Shown here one piece after another: positions 18,169 to 24,948 of a stretch of DNA of 24,948 bases. Source of the stretch: CBDDRG01 sp965232975 (GTDB taxonomy: Bacteria > Pseudomonadota > Gammaproteobacteria > Pseudomonadales > Porticoccaceae); assembly GCA_965232975.1 (NCBI GenBank), contig CBDDRG010000031.1, positions 1-24,948 of the forward strand. Reading direction: 5' to 3'. The notes beneath the pieces were generated by a model. It was given only the letters and a program-made list of their open reading frames with translations, did no database searches and had not been told where the DNA came from. Positions within the stretch are counted from its first letter, which is position 1. Every line of letters starts with the position of its first letter. The position numbers and the translations under genes are program-made.

Positions 18169-18627
18169 ATGCATTCCATGTCCAAAAAGAAAGTCGACAA
18201 AACCTTTTCCATCTCCCTCCACGGCTACGAGCCCTACAAGGAGAAAAAAGGCGAGGACTACATGAATGACAAGCAGCGCGAGCACTTCCGCAACCTGCTG
18301 TTGGCCTGGAAGCGCGAGCTGATGGAAGAGGTGGATCGCACCGTCACGCACATGAAGGACGAAGCGGCGAACTTCCCCGACCCCGCCGACCGCGCCACCC
18401 AGGAGGAGGAATTCAGCCTCGAACTGCGCGCCCGCGACCGCGAGCGCAAACTGATTAAAAAGATCGACAGCACCATTGAAGCCATCGACACCGCCGACTA
18501 CGGCTTTTGCGACCAGTGCGGCGTCGAAATCGGCATCCGCAGGCTGGAAGCCCGACCGACCGCGACACTCTGCGTGGATTGCAAAACGCTGGACGAGATC
18601 AAGGAAAGACAGCTTACCGGCGGTTGA
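18169..18627 (+). CDS. dksA: RNA polymerase-binding transcription factor DksA
   Basis: The 152-residue protein matches DksA, which inserts a coiled coil into the secondary channel of RNA polymerase and, with ppGpp, redirects transcription in the stringent response. The coiled-coil tip residues D71 and D74 are present (FPDPADRATQ), as is the four-Cys zinc finger C114-x2-C117 and C135-x2-C138. With the ATG at 18169 these numbers equal those of E. coli DksA, which supports that start; an ATG at 18178 is also possible. The first 30 residues differ from E. coli, as is common. It has its own promoter and is followed after 21 bp by gluQ. Confidence 0.97.
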   Translation: MHSMSKKKVDKTFSISLHGYEPYKEKKGEDYMNDKQREHFRNLLLAWKRELMEEVDRTVTHMKDEAANFPDPADRATQEEEFSLELRARDRERKLIKKIDSTIEAIDTADYGFCDQCGVEIGIRRLEARPTATLCVDCKTLDEIKERQLTGG

Positions 18628-18648
18628 CCGACCACCGGTTCGACACCC

Positions 18649-19569
18649 ATGGCCGACCACTATATCGGCCGCTTTGCCCCATCCCCGAGCGGGCCGCTGC
18701 ATTTCGGCTCGCTGCTCACCGCCCTCGCCAGCTATCTCGACGCCCGCGCGGCAGGCGGCACCTGGCTGGTGCGCATCGAGGATATCGACCCACCCCGACA
18801 AGCGCCCCATGCGGCCGACACCATCTTGCGGCAACTCGACAGCCATGGCCTGCACTGGGACGGCGAGGTGGTCTATCAAAGTCGACGGCAGCCCGCCTAC
18901 GCCGCCGCGCTGGCCCAATTGGACAGCGCCGGACTGACCTATAGCTGCGCTTGCAGCCGCGCCCGGATCCAGTCTCTCGGCGGCCGCTACGATGGCATCT
19001 GTCGACATCGGGCGCCCGCCGCCGGCCCCTCGACCGCGCAAGTTGCGCTGCGCATGCGAGCCGACAACATTCTCGATTTTCGCTTCACCGACCTTTTTCA
19101 GGCCCGCCCGACCGATGCCGAGATCGATGTCGGCGATTTTGTCCTCCGCCGCCGCGACCAGTTGATCGGCTATCACCTTGCCGTGACTGTCGATGACGCC
19201 GCGCAGCGGGTCACCCAGGTGATCCGCGGCAGCGATCTGCTGAGCTCGACGCCGCCGCAATTGCTGCTGTTCGCGGCGCTGGGGCAACCCGCCCCCCAAT
19301 ACGGCCATGTCCCGGTGGTGGTGGATGCCGAGGGCCGCAAGCTCAGCAAGCAGAACGGTGCCCGCGCCGTCGCTTGCAGCACCCCGAGCCTGAACCTCTA
19401 CCAGGCGCTGCGCTGCCTCAATCAACCGGCGCCCGCGCAGTTGGCGCGGGCCGACCCAGGCGAGCTCCTGCGCTGGGCGATTGCCCATTGGCAGCGGGAA
19501 CTGGTTCCCAAATGTCCGGCGATCACCGCGCGCACCCCATCCATGCCCACCGATGTGTCGTCGACTTGA
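18649..19569 (+). CDS. gluQ: Glutamyl-Q tRNA(Asp) synthetase
   Basis: The 306-residue enzyme is a truncated glutamyl-tRNA synthetase without an anticodon-binding domain. It attaches glutamate to the queuosine base of tRNA(Asp). The opening GRFAPSPSGPLHFGSL contains the HIGH-type motif and GRKLSKQ (229-235) is the KMSKS-type motif. The zinc ligands C100, C102, Y114 and C118 are all present (SCACSRAR...YDGICRH). Position directly after dksA is conserved in gammaproteobacteria and argues for cotranscription. No terminator is seen directly behind it; the next one lies 270 bp downstream. Confidence 0.95.
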   Translation: MADHYIGRFAPSPSGPLHFGSLLTALASYLDARAAGGTWLVRIEDIDPPRQAPHAADTILRQLDSHGLHWDGEVVYQSRRQPAYAAALAQLDSAGLTYSCACSRARIQSLGGRYDGICRHRAPAAGPSTAQVALRMRADNILDFRFTDLFQARPTDAEIDVGDFVLRRRDQLIGYHLAVTVDDAAQRVTQVIRGSDLLSSTPPQLLLFAALGQPAPQYGHVPVVVDAEGRKLSKQNGARAVACSTPSLNLYQALRCLNQPAPAQLARADPGELLRWAIAHWQRELVPKCPAITARTPSMPTDVSST

Positions 19570-19643
19570 CGGGCAATGTTGTTTGTTGTGGAGTTTTTCG
19601 CCGGAACTACGAAGTTTTTATTCTAAAAAATTCTTTAAAAGCC

Positions 19644-19672
19644 TTGCCAGCCCGAACCACTTTGGTTAGCAT
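19644..19672 (+). promoter_or_regulatory. Sigma-70 promoter with AT-rich UP-like tract in gluQ-pcnB gap
   Basis: TTGCCA (19644-19649), a 17-bp spacer and TAGCAT (19667-19672) form a promoter. Directly upstream is an almost pure A/T tract (19615-19640) with alternating A and T runs, like an UP element that binds the RNA polymerase alpha subunit. The predicted start is near 19679. Confidence 0.55.
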
Positions 19673-19731
19673 GATCTCAGCTTATAACAATAATAAATCC
19701 GGATAATAACAAAAATAGACATAATAACATT

Positions 19732-19763
19732 GGGTTAAAGCTGATCGGGGTTAAGGCTGATCG
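19732..19763. repeat. Two-copy 16-bp tandem repeat
   Basis: GGGTTAAAGCTGATCG (19732-19747) is followed directly by GGGTTAAGGCTGATCG (19748-19763), 15 of 16 bases identical. It lies in the middle of the candidate small RNA. Confidence 0.85.
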
Positions 19764-19836
19764 ACAGTGGTGGCTGGTGGTTGACGAGAGATCATCGCAG
19801 TTGGCTCTGGACATCATAGGGCGTTACTTCGAATAG

Positions 19837-19859
19837 GGAAGCCTCTGGCTTCCTTTTTT
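19837..19859 (+). terminator. Intrinsic terminator before pcnB
   Basis: GGAAGCC-TCT-GGCTTCC forms a perfect 7-bp hairpin with a 3-base loop, followed by six T residues. It would end the candidate small RNA and any read-through from dksA-gluQ, and separates them from pcnB. Confidence 0.88.
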
Positions 19860-19945
19860 CTTTGCCGATTTTATCGCCGGTCGCCGAATGGCGCTGTGTT
19901 ACCATCGCGCCGTCGCCATTCGCTCATCCAGCCATCATCGCCATA

Positions 19946-21325
19946 ATGCTAAATCGCCTGAGACAGGTTTTTCGCCAAAAACGGCCCGCAGCTACGCCAA
20001 CCAAGCCCCACATCATTCCGCCGACTGCACACCAACTGTCGCCCGCGGATATCAGCAGTGGCGCCCTGGCGGTGACCGACCGCCTCGAAGAAGCCGGGTT
20101 CAGCGCCTTTATCGTCGGCGGTAGCGTCCGCGATCTACTGCTCGATCGCCACCCCAAAGATTTCGATGTGGCCACTAACGCCACCCCGGAAGAAATCAAG
20201 AATCTGTTCCGCCGGGCACATATCATCGGGCGTCGGTTCCAGATCGTCCACGTCCGCAGTGGTCGGGAAACCATCGAGGTCACCACTTTTCGCGCCGCTC
20301 ACGACGGCATTACCGGCGGCCCCGACAGCCCCTCGCGACACGCGCAGGAGCTGTCCCGGCGCTCGAAGGACGGCCTGCTGCTGCGCGACAACGTGTTCGG
20401 CTCCATCGACGAGGACGCGCGCCGGCGCGATTTCACCGCCAACGCGCTGTACTACCACCCGCGCGACAACCTCATCTACGACTATGCCGATGGCATGGCG
20501 GACATTCGGCAGCGGGTGCTGCGCATCATGGGCGACCCCGAGACCCGCTACCGGGAAGACCCGGTGCGCATGTTGCGCGCGGTGCGCTTTGCCGCCAAGC
20601 TCGGCTTTGCGCTCGAACCCCGCACCGCCGCGGCCATTCCCGGCCTGCGCCATCTGCTGCGGGACATTTCGCCGCCCCGCTTGTTCGATGAAATGCCCAA
20701 GCTGTTCCTGGACGGCCATGGGCGCGCCGCGTTCCAGCAACTGCAGCAGTACCAACTGTTCGATGCGCTGTTTCCGGAGACGGCGGCGCAACTTGCGGGC
20801 GGGGATGTCCTGGGCCTGCGGTTTGTCGAGCAGGCGCTGACCAACACGGATCTGCGGATTGCCGCAGGCAAGCCCGTTACCCCGACTTTTTTGTTCGCTG
20901 CCCTCTTGTGGCCAGCCGCGAATGCCCGGCTGCTGCAATTGTTGGCGCAGGGCGAGGCGCCGTTCCGCGCGCTCCAGATCGCCGGCGCCGACGTCACCGC
21001 CGCGCAGCTCAGGCGCATTGCCATCCCCCGTCGCTTCACCTTGCCGATGCAGGAGATCTGGGATTTGCAAATGCGCCTACCCAATCGCGCGGGCGCCAAT
21101 GCCGCGCGCCTGGTTGCGCACCCCCGCTTCCGCGCGGCTTATGATTTCGTGCTGCTGCGCGAGCAGGCCGGCGAAGACCTGGGGGGGCTCGGCGACTGGT
21201 GGACAGTCTACCAAAGCGCCGACGACGCCGAGCGCTCTGCACTGAGTCTGGCGATTGAAAGTCCGGTCGCGCCGCGCCGACCGCGGCGGCGGCGATCGCG
21301 CGCGGGCGCCGCGCGACCGCCATGA
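19946..21325 (+). CDS. pcnB: Poly(A) polymerase I
   Basis: The 459-residue enzyme adds poly(A) tails to RNA 3' ends, promoting decay. The nucleotidyltransferase signature is clear: IVGGSVRDLLLDRHPKDFDV with GGSVRD at 58-63 and catalytic D72 and D74. RRDFTANALYY, DPVRMLRAVRFAAKLGF and PRLFDEMPKLF follow, as in the class II family that also includes CCA-adding enzymes. Gene neighbourhood (gluQ before, folK after), length and the Arg-rich C-terminus (PRRPRRRRSRAGAARPP) favour PcnB over a CCA enzyme. The frame is open further upstream, but similarity starts at the ATG of 19946 (MLNRLRQVFR); its ribosome site is weak. The stop overlaps folK by 4 bp. Confidence 0.95.
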   Translation: MLNRLRQVFRQKRPAATPTKPHIIPPTAHQLSPADISSGALAVTDRLEEAGFSAFIVGGSVRDLLLDRHPKDFDVATNATPEEIKNLFRRAHIIGRRFQIVHVRSGRETIEVTTFRAAHDGITGGPDSPSRHAQELSRRSKDGLLLRDNVFGSIDEDARRRDFTANALYYHPRDNLIYDYADGMADIRQRVLRIMGDPETRYREDPVRMLRAVRFAAKLGFALEPRTAAAIPGLRHLLRDISPPRLFDEMPKLFLDGHGRAAFQQLQQYQLFDALFPETAAQLAGGDVLGLRFVEQALTNTDLRIAAGKPVTPTFLFAALLWPAANARLLQLLAQGEAPFRALQIAGADVTAAQLRRIAIPRRFTLPMQEIWDLQMRLPNRAGANAARLVAHPRFRAAYDFVLLREQAGEDLGGLGDWWTVYQSADDAERSALSLAIESPVAPRRPRRRRSRAGAARPP

Positions 21326-21831
21326 GGGTCACCGCGTATATCGGCTTGGGCAGCAACCTGGACGACCCCGCGCGCCAGCTCCGCAGCGGAATCGCCGCGA
21401 TCGCCAAACTCCCGCACACCCGCCTGCTGGCGCAGGCAAACTGGTACCAGAGCTCAGCCGTCGGCCCCGGCACTCAACCCGATTACCTCAACACCGTCGT
21501 CGCCATCGACACCGGGCTCGCGGCGCTCGCGCTGCTCCGCGCCCTGCACGCCATCGAACAGGCACAGGGCCGCCAGCGCCACCTGCACTGGGGGCCGCGC
21601 ACGCTGGATCTCGACATTCTCCTTTACGGCGACTGCGTGGTTGACACGCCCGAGCTGCGCGTGCCCCACCCGCAAATGCACAACCGCAATTTCGTGCTGA
21701 TGCCCCTCGCCGACATCGCGCCGACGCTGACCCTTCCCGACGGGACACCCATCGCCGCCATATTGGCAAACTGTGGCACTGCGGGTATCGTCCCTGTCCC
21801 TGCTGGAGCGCGCGATGGAAGTCCTGGCTAA
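21322..21831 (+). CDS. folK: HPPK: 2-amino-4-hydroxy-6-hydroxymethyldihydropteridine diphosphokinase
   Basis: The 169-residue enzyme moves pyrophosphate from ATP to 6-hydroxymethyl-dihydropterin in folate synthesis. It opens with AYIGLGSNLDDP and carries the signature WGPRTLDLDILLYG with metal-binding D96 and D98. The later PHPQMHNRNFVLMPLADIAP is also typical. The ATG overlaps the pcnB stop (ATGA), and the gene's own end overlaps the deoxynucleoside kinase start by 17 bp, so the three are almost certainly one operon. Confidence 0.96.
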   Translation: MRVTAYIGLGSNLDDPARQLRSGIAAIAKLPHTRLLAQANWYQSSAVGPGTQPDYLNTVVAIDTGLAALALLRALHAIEQAQGRQRHLHWGPRTLDLDILLYGDCVVDTPELRVPHPQMHNRNFVLMPLADIAPTLTLPDGTPIAAILANCGTAGIVPVPAGARDGSPG

Positions 21832-22498
21832 CGACATTCAGCTCGATTTCGCTGTTGAAACCCTGCCCCGTTTCGTCGCCATCGAAGGCCCCCTCGGCGT
21901 CGGCAAGACCACCCTCGCCAAACGTCTGGCGGCCACCTTCAACTACCAGACCCTACTGGAGCAAGCCCAGGAAAACCCCTTTCTGGAGCGGTTCTACGCC
22001 AACCGCCGCAGCCACGCGCTGGCGACGCAGCTTTTTTTCCTGCTGCAGCGCACCCGTCAACTCCAGGAGCTCAAACAGGGCGACATGTTCCGGCCGGTGC
22101 GGATCGCCGATTTTTTGATCGACAAGGATCCGCTGTTTGCGCGGGTGACGCTGGACGACGACGAGCACCGCATCTATCAAACGATGTACCAGCACCTCAC
22201 CATCGACCGGCCCACGCCGGATCTGGTGATCTATCTGCAGGCGCCCACGGAGGTGTTGCTCGAACGCATCCACAAGCGCGGCGTGGCCATGGAGCGCAGC
22301 ATCGATCGCGGCTACCTCGGCGAGCTGAATGAGGCCTACACCCGTTTTTTTCACTACTATCAGGACGCGCCCCTGTTGATCGTCAACGCCACCGAAATCT
22401 CCCTGGCGGACAACGACGCCGATTACCGCAATCTGGTCGAGTACCTGCTGACGATCAAAACCGGCCGGCACTACTACAATCCGCAACCCCACTCCTGA
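21815..22498 (+). CDS. Deoxynucleoside kinase family protein
   Basis: The 227-residue protein is a P-loop kinase of the deoxynucleoside kinase family, which phosphorylates deoxynucleosides for salvage. The Walker A is GPLGVGKTT (25-33). It is followed by a family-type segment LLEQAQENPFLERFYANRR and a LID-like Arg-rich stretch (ERIHKRGVAMERSI). The base preferred (A, G, C or T) cannot be told. The ATG at 21815 has GGAG (21805-21808) 6 bp upstream, inside folK; the frame is open up to 21773, but this start fits better. panB begins 13 bp after the stop. Its place between folK and panB differs from E. coli, where the two are adjacent. Confidence 0.88.
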   Translation: MEVLANDIQLDFAVETLPRFVAIEGPLGVGKTTLAKRLAATFNYQTLLEQAQENPFLERFYANRRSHALATQLFFLLQRTRQLQELKQGDMFRPVRIADFLIDKDPLFARVTLDDDEHRIYQTMYQHLTIDRPTPDLVIYLQAPTEVLLERIHKRGVAMERSIDRGYLGELNEAYTRFFHYYQDAPLLIVNATEISLADNDADYRNLVEYLLTIKTGRHYYNPQPHS

Positions 22499-22511
22499 GC
22501 CGGCAACGCCC

Positions 22512-23303
22512 ATGAAAGCGGTCACCATCAACACCCTCTTCGAGCACAAGGCGGGTGGCAACAAGTTCCCGGTCATCACCGCCTATGACTCATCGTTCGC
22601 CCACCAGATCGAACTCGCGGAAATCGACGTGGTGCTGGTCGGCGACTCCCTCGGCAATGTGATTCTCGGTTATGACAGCACGGTGCCGGTGACCATGGCG
22701 GACATGATCCACCACACCGCCGCGGTGCGCCGTGGCAACGCCAAATCGCTGGTGATCGCCGATCTGCCGTTCATGGCCTATGCGACCAGCGAGTCGGCCA
22801 TGGCCAATGCCGCGCTGCTGATGCAGGCCGGTGGCCACATGGTCAAGCTCGAAGGCGGCGCCTGGCTCGAAACAACCGTCGCCATGCTCTGCGCGCGCGG
22901 CATCCCGGTGTGCGGCCACCTTGGGTTGACACCCCAGTCGGTGAATAAATTTGGCGGCTATCGGGTGCAGGGGCGCGGCGACAAAGCGGCGGAGCAGATA
23001 CTCAAGGACGCCCTGTGCCTGCAGGACGCCGGCGCCGATCTGCTCGTGCTCGAATGCGTGCCGAGCGAACTGGCCGCCAACATCAGCCGGCGCTTGCGGA
23101 TACCGGTAATCGGTATCGGCGCCGGCCCGGACACCGATGCGCAGGTGCTGGTGCTCTACGACATGTTGGGCATTTCGCCGCGCGTGCCGCGCTTCACGAA
23201 AAACTTTCTGCCCGGCGCCGACGGTGTTCAGGGTGCGCTGCGCGCCTATGGCGAGGCGGTGCGCACCGGCACCTTCCCGCAACCGGAGCACGGGTTCAAA
23301 TAA
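22512..23303 (+). CDS. panB: 3-methyl-2-oxobutanoate hydroxymethyltransferase (ketopantoate hydroxymethyltransferase)
   Basis: The 263-residue enzyme transfers a hydroxymethyl group from methylene-tetrahydrofolate to 2-ketoisovalerate, the first step of pantothenate synthesis. Metal and substrate residues are in place: VGDSLG (D45), ADLPFMAY (D84), VKLEGG (K112, E114), CGHLGLTPQSVNKFGGY and the catalytic E181 in LVLECVPSEL. The length equals the E. coli protein, so the gene looks intact. It is the last gene of the pcnB-folK-kinase-panB run. panC, which normally follows, is not seen; an IS607-type element starts within about 20-45 bp of the stop. Confidence 0.97.
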   Translation: MKAVTINTLFEHKAGGNKFPVITAYDSSFAHQIELAEIDVVLVGDSLGNVILGYDSTVPVTMADMIHHTAAVRRGNAKSLVIADLPFMAYATSESAMANAALLMQAGGHMVKLEGGAWLETTVAMLCARGIPVCGHLGLTPQSVNKFGGYRVQGRGDKAAEQILKDALCLQDAGADLLVLECVPSELAANISRRLRIPVIGIGAGPDTDAQVLVLYDMLGISPRVPRFTKNFLPGADGVQGALRAYGEAVRTGTFPQPEHGFK

Positions 23304-23322
23304 ACCGTTCCATCAGACCTGC

Positions 23323-23348
23323 GCAAAGCTAACCATAGGTAGCTTTGC
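23323..23348 (-). repeat. 9-bp inverted repeat (stem-loop) at tnpB 3' end
   Basis: GCAAAGCTA (23323-23331) pairs with TAGCTTTGC (23340-23348) around an 8-base loop, a perfect stem that includes the tnpB stop codon. There is no T-run after it, so it is not a classical terminator. It may be part of the element's end and of the omega RNA that TnpB proteins use, which normally covers the tnpB 3' end. Confidence 0.6.
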
Positions 23349-24531
23349 TGCTGACTTCCTGCTTCGCCGAGGCTGGTTTCGTCTTGAGCTTGCGCCCAAG
23401 GCCAGAGCCTTCCTCTCCACAGGCTGACACGGTGGAACTCACCGCCAGATTCTTCAAATTGATTGCCGCGTTCACGTCTCGATCATGAATCGAACCGCAA
23501 TCCGGGCACGCCCACTCGCGTACCGCCAGTGGCAAGGTTTCGAGCCTGTGGCCGCAATCCGAGCATGTCTTGCTGCTTGGATACCAGCGGTCGGCCACGA
23601 TGATCATCCCGCCTCGCTGCGCCGCCTTGTACTCCAGTTGCCGCCGGAAGTCGAAGAAACCCATATCGGACACGGCACGCGACAAGTGCCGGTTCTTGAC
23701 CATGCCACGCACGTTCAAATCCTCGATGCCGATGGTGTGAAACCGGCGTGTCAGATCGGTCGTGAGCTGGTGCAAGCCATCTTGCCGGATGTTGCCGATC
23801 CGGGCGTGCAGCCTCGCCAGTTTGACCTTCGCCTTCTGCCGGTTCGCCGAGCCTTTGACTTTGCGCGACAAGCCGCGTGACAGCCGTTGCAAGCGGCACA
23901 ACAACGTCTTGTGCGCCTTCGGCCCGGCGATGGTCTCTCCCGTTGAGAGTGTCGCCAGCGCCGATACGCCCAAATCCACACCCACCGCGCCTTGGTTTTC
24001 GGCCTTGGGCAGATGCGAATCGTCCGGGGTATTCAGCGTGATGCTGACAAACCAGCGGTCGGCCACGCGGGATACCGTAGCCGACATGATTTTGCCGGTG
24101 AAGCGCAACGTCTCACGCATCCGCACCCAGCCAAGATGGGGGATGCGGATGCGTGAACCATCGACACTGAATTGATCGTTGGTCAGACTGAACCGGTCGT
24201 CGAGACCTTTCTTTCTGAACTTCGGATACTTGGCGCGGCCAGCGAAGAAGTTCTTGAATGCCGCGCCCAACTGGATGATCGCCATCTGCGGCGCGTTCTT
24301 GGTGACTTCCAGCATCCACGGGAATTGCTCGCCCTTGATGCCGTTGAGTTGGCGGCGCAGCGCCATTTGCGAAGGTTTCGGCAAGGCGGGGTCGGTCTTG
24401 CACGCCTCTTATTGCCGCTGCCACTCGGCCAAGGCCCAGTTGTAAGCGAACCGCGCCGTCCCGGCTGCACGGGCAAAGTAGGTCGCCTGCACGTTGTTCG
24501 GATCGAGCGCGATCTTGTGTGCGATCAGCAT
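23329..24531 (-). pseudogene. tnpB: TnpB RNA-guided nuclease of IS607 element, interrupted by TAA
   Basis: Read from the ATG at 24531, the gene would encode about 400 residues, the normal TnpB length. Codon 41 (24409-24411) is TAA. The residues before it (MLIAHKIALDPNN, then FAYNWALAEWQRQ) and after it (EACKTDPALPKPSQ) continue in one frame, so this is a single nonsense codon. The remaining 350 or so residues are intact. The RuvC acidic residues are visible in GVDLGVSALATL, IGIEDLNVRGM and HDRDVNAAINLKN, and the zinc finger in CSDCGHR...CPDCG. TnpB is an omega-RNA-guided DNA nuclease that helps the element persist. A TTG at 24384 could restart translation, but the product would lack the first 49 residues of the N-terminal RNA/DNA-binding region. 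Confidence 0.88.
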
Positions 24532-24948
24532 GAGGCGGCCTCCACGGCCTGCTTCACGCCGTCAAGCAGTTTCTGGTTCTTGCGGCTACGGCTGCCGTAG
24601 AGCCGCGCCGAGAATACCGTGATGATCTCCAGCACGTCCTTCGCCAAATCTTCCTCGAAAGTCGTATCAACACCTTTGTTGATGATGAGCACCTCCACGT
24701 CTTTCGCTTCGCAAATCGCAAACACCAGTTCCGCGCCGAAGCGCAGCAGGCGGTCTTTGTGGGCGACGACCAAGCGACCGACGCGCCCTTCGATGATTTC
24801 GTCGAGCAGCCGTTTCAAGCCTTTCTTGTTGTAATTCATGCCGGAACCCAGATCGGCAATCACCTCAAACGTTCAGCCTTGCTTGGCGCAGTAGAGTTCA
24901 AGCACCTGCTTTTGGCGTTCCAGATCGTCCCCTGCGCCGCAGCGTCGT
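24525..24948 (-). pseudogene. tnpA: IS607-type serine recombinase (TnpA), interrupted by TGA and cut by window edge
   Basis: From the right edge the frame reads DDLERQKQVLELYCAKQG, then TGA (24873-24875), then TFEVIADLGSGMNYNKKG and on to a complete C-terminus (FSARLYGSRSRKNQK). The family usually has Trp at the stop position, so TGG to TGA is the likely change. IS607 recombinases are small serine recombinases; the catalytic Ser lies near the N-terminus, beyond this window. The few residues before DDLERQ (RRCGAG) do not look like the family, so a frameshift near the edge is possible. A GTG at 24861-24863 gives an open frame of 112 residues lacking the catalytic region, which I regard as a remnant. 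Confidence 0.82.

Larger units (their letters stand above)
19679..19859 (+). ncRNA. Candidate small RNA, A-rich, CrcZ-like position
   Basis: The 292-bp gap between gluQ and pcnB is far more AT-rich than its surroundings and holds no plausible gene. A transcript from the promoter above would be about 180 nt and end at the strong terminator. Its first 50 nt carry AAYAAYAA motifs at 19686-19693, 19689-19696 and 19705-19712, and a 7/8 match at 19723-19730. These are the A-rich motifs bound by Hfq with Crc in Pseudomonas. In Pseudomonas the decoy RNA crcZ lies immediately upstream of pcnB. The cbrAB genes that accompany it there are absent here. Identity as a small RNA and any CrcZ relation are inferences. 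Confidence 0.5.
23304..24948 (-). mobile_element. IS607-type insertion sequence (serine recombinase + TnpB), incomplete in window
   Basis: A serine recombinase gene overlapping a tnpB gene by 7 bp, both on the minus strand, is the standard IS607 layout. The tnpB end of the element lies somewhere between the panB stop (23303) and the hairpin at 23323-23348. The other end is outside the window. Both genes carry one in-frame nonsense codon, so the element probably no longer moves by its own proteins. Exact ends cannot be fixed because IS607 elements lack long terminal inverted repeats. Confidence 0.82.

Noticed and set aside
19679..19859. Leader-peptide attenuator controlling pcnB
   Set aside because: No short open frame with a run of regulatory codons and no alternative antiterminator pairing were found; an independent small RNA fits better, although attenuation of pcnB read-through is not excluded.
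23323..23348. Intrinsic terminator for panB
   Set aside because: The stem is perfect but no T-run follows on the plus strand, so it lacks the hallmark of an intrinsic terminator.
24409..24411. Stop codon recoding or programmed read-through in tnpB
   Set aside because: I see no read-through signal, and the other IS gene also has a nonsense codon of a different type; decay or sequence error is simpler.
24861..24863. GTG as a genuine start of a short 112-residue recombinase-like protein
   Set aside because: The product would lack the whole N-terminal catalytic part, and family-like sequence continues upstream of the TGA in the same frame, so this is a broken gene rather than a small one.

Overview
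The window is a high-GC stretch of a bacterial chromosome, most likely from a gammaproteobacterium. The best evidence is the block sfsA - aminotransferase - dksA - gluQ - pcnB - folK - deoxynucleoside kinase - panB. It keeps the sfsA/dksA/gluQ/pcnB/folK/panB order known from Escherichia coli and largely shared with Pseudomonas. I cannot name the genus.

Left part (1-9297, all minus strand): a tight five-gene cluster. In transcription order it holds a stand-alone circularly permuted ATP-grasp protein, a stand-alone alpha-E protein, a 1129-residue transglutaminase/DUF2126 protein, an ATP-grasp::alpha-E fusion, and a second transglutaminase cut by the window edge. Clusters of this kind have been proposed to make and process a peptide or amide modification, but product and target are unknown. 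This is the most system-like, least understood part of the window.

Middle (9298-16085): a ThDP enzyme of the acetolactate synthase type without a small subunit; a bidirectional terminator; a type IV pilin with a very good sigma-54 promoter; an AcoX-like ATP-NAD kinase homologue; a CDP-alcohol phosphatidyltransferase; the membrane protease HtpX with a possible heat-shock promoter; a small Rieske protein; and an NTF2/SnoaL-like protein.

Right part (16095-23303): sfsA and an aminotransferase overlap by 4 bp on the minus strand, divergent from dksA-gluQ on the plus strand. The AT-rich gluQ-pcnB gap holds a promoter with an AT-rich UP-like tract, several AAYAAYAA motifs, a 16-bp tandem repeat and an intrinsic terminator. 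It looks like an unannotated small RNA of about 180 nt, placed where Pseudomonas carries crcZ. pcnB, folK, a deoxynucleoside kinase and panB follow with overlaps or very short gaps.

Right edge (about 23304-24948): an IS607-type element (serine recombinase plus TnpB, minus strand) begins just after panB. Each of its two reading frames carries one in-frame nonsense codon, so the element appears to be decaying. panC, the usual partner after panB, is not in the window.
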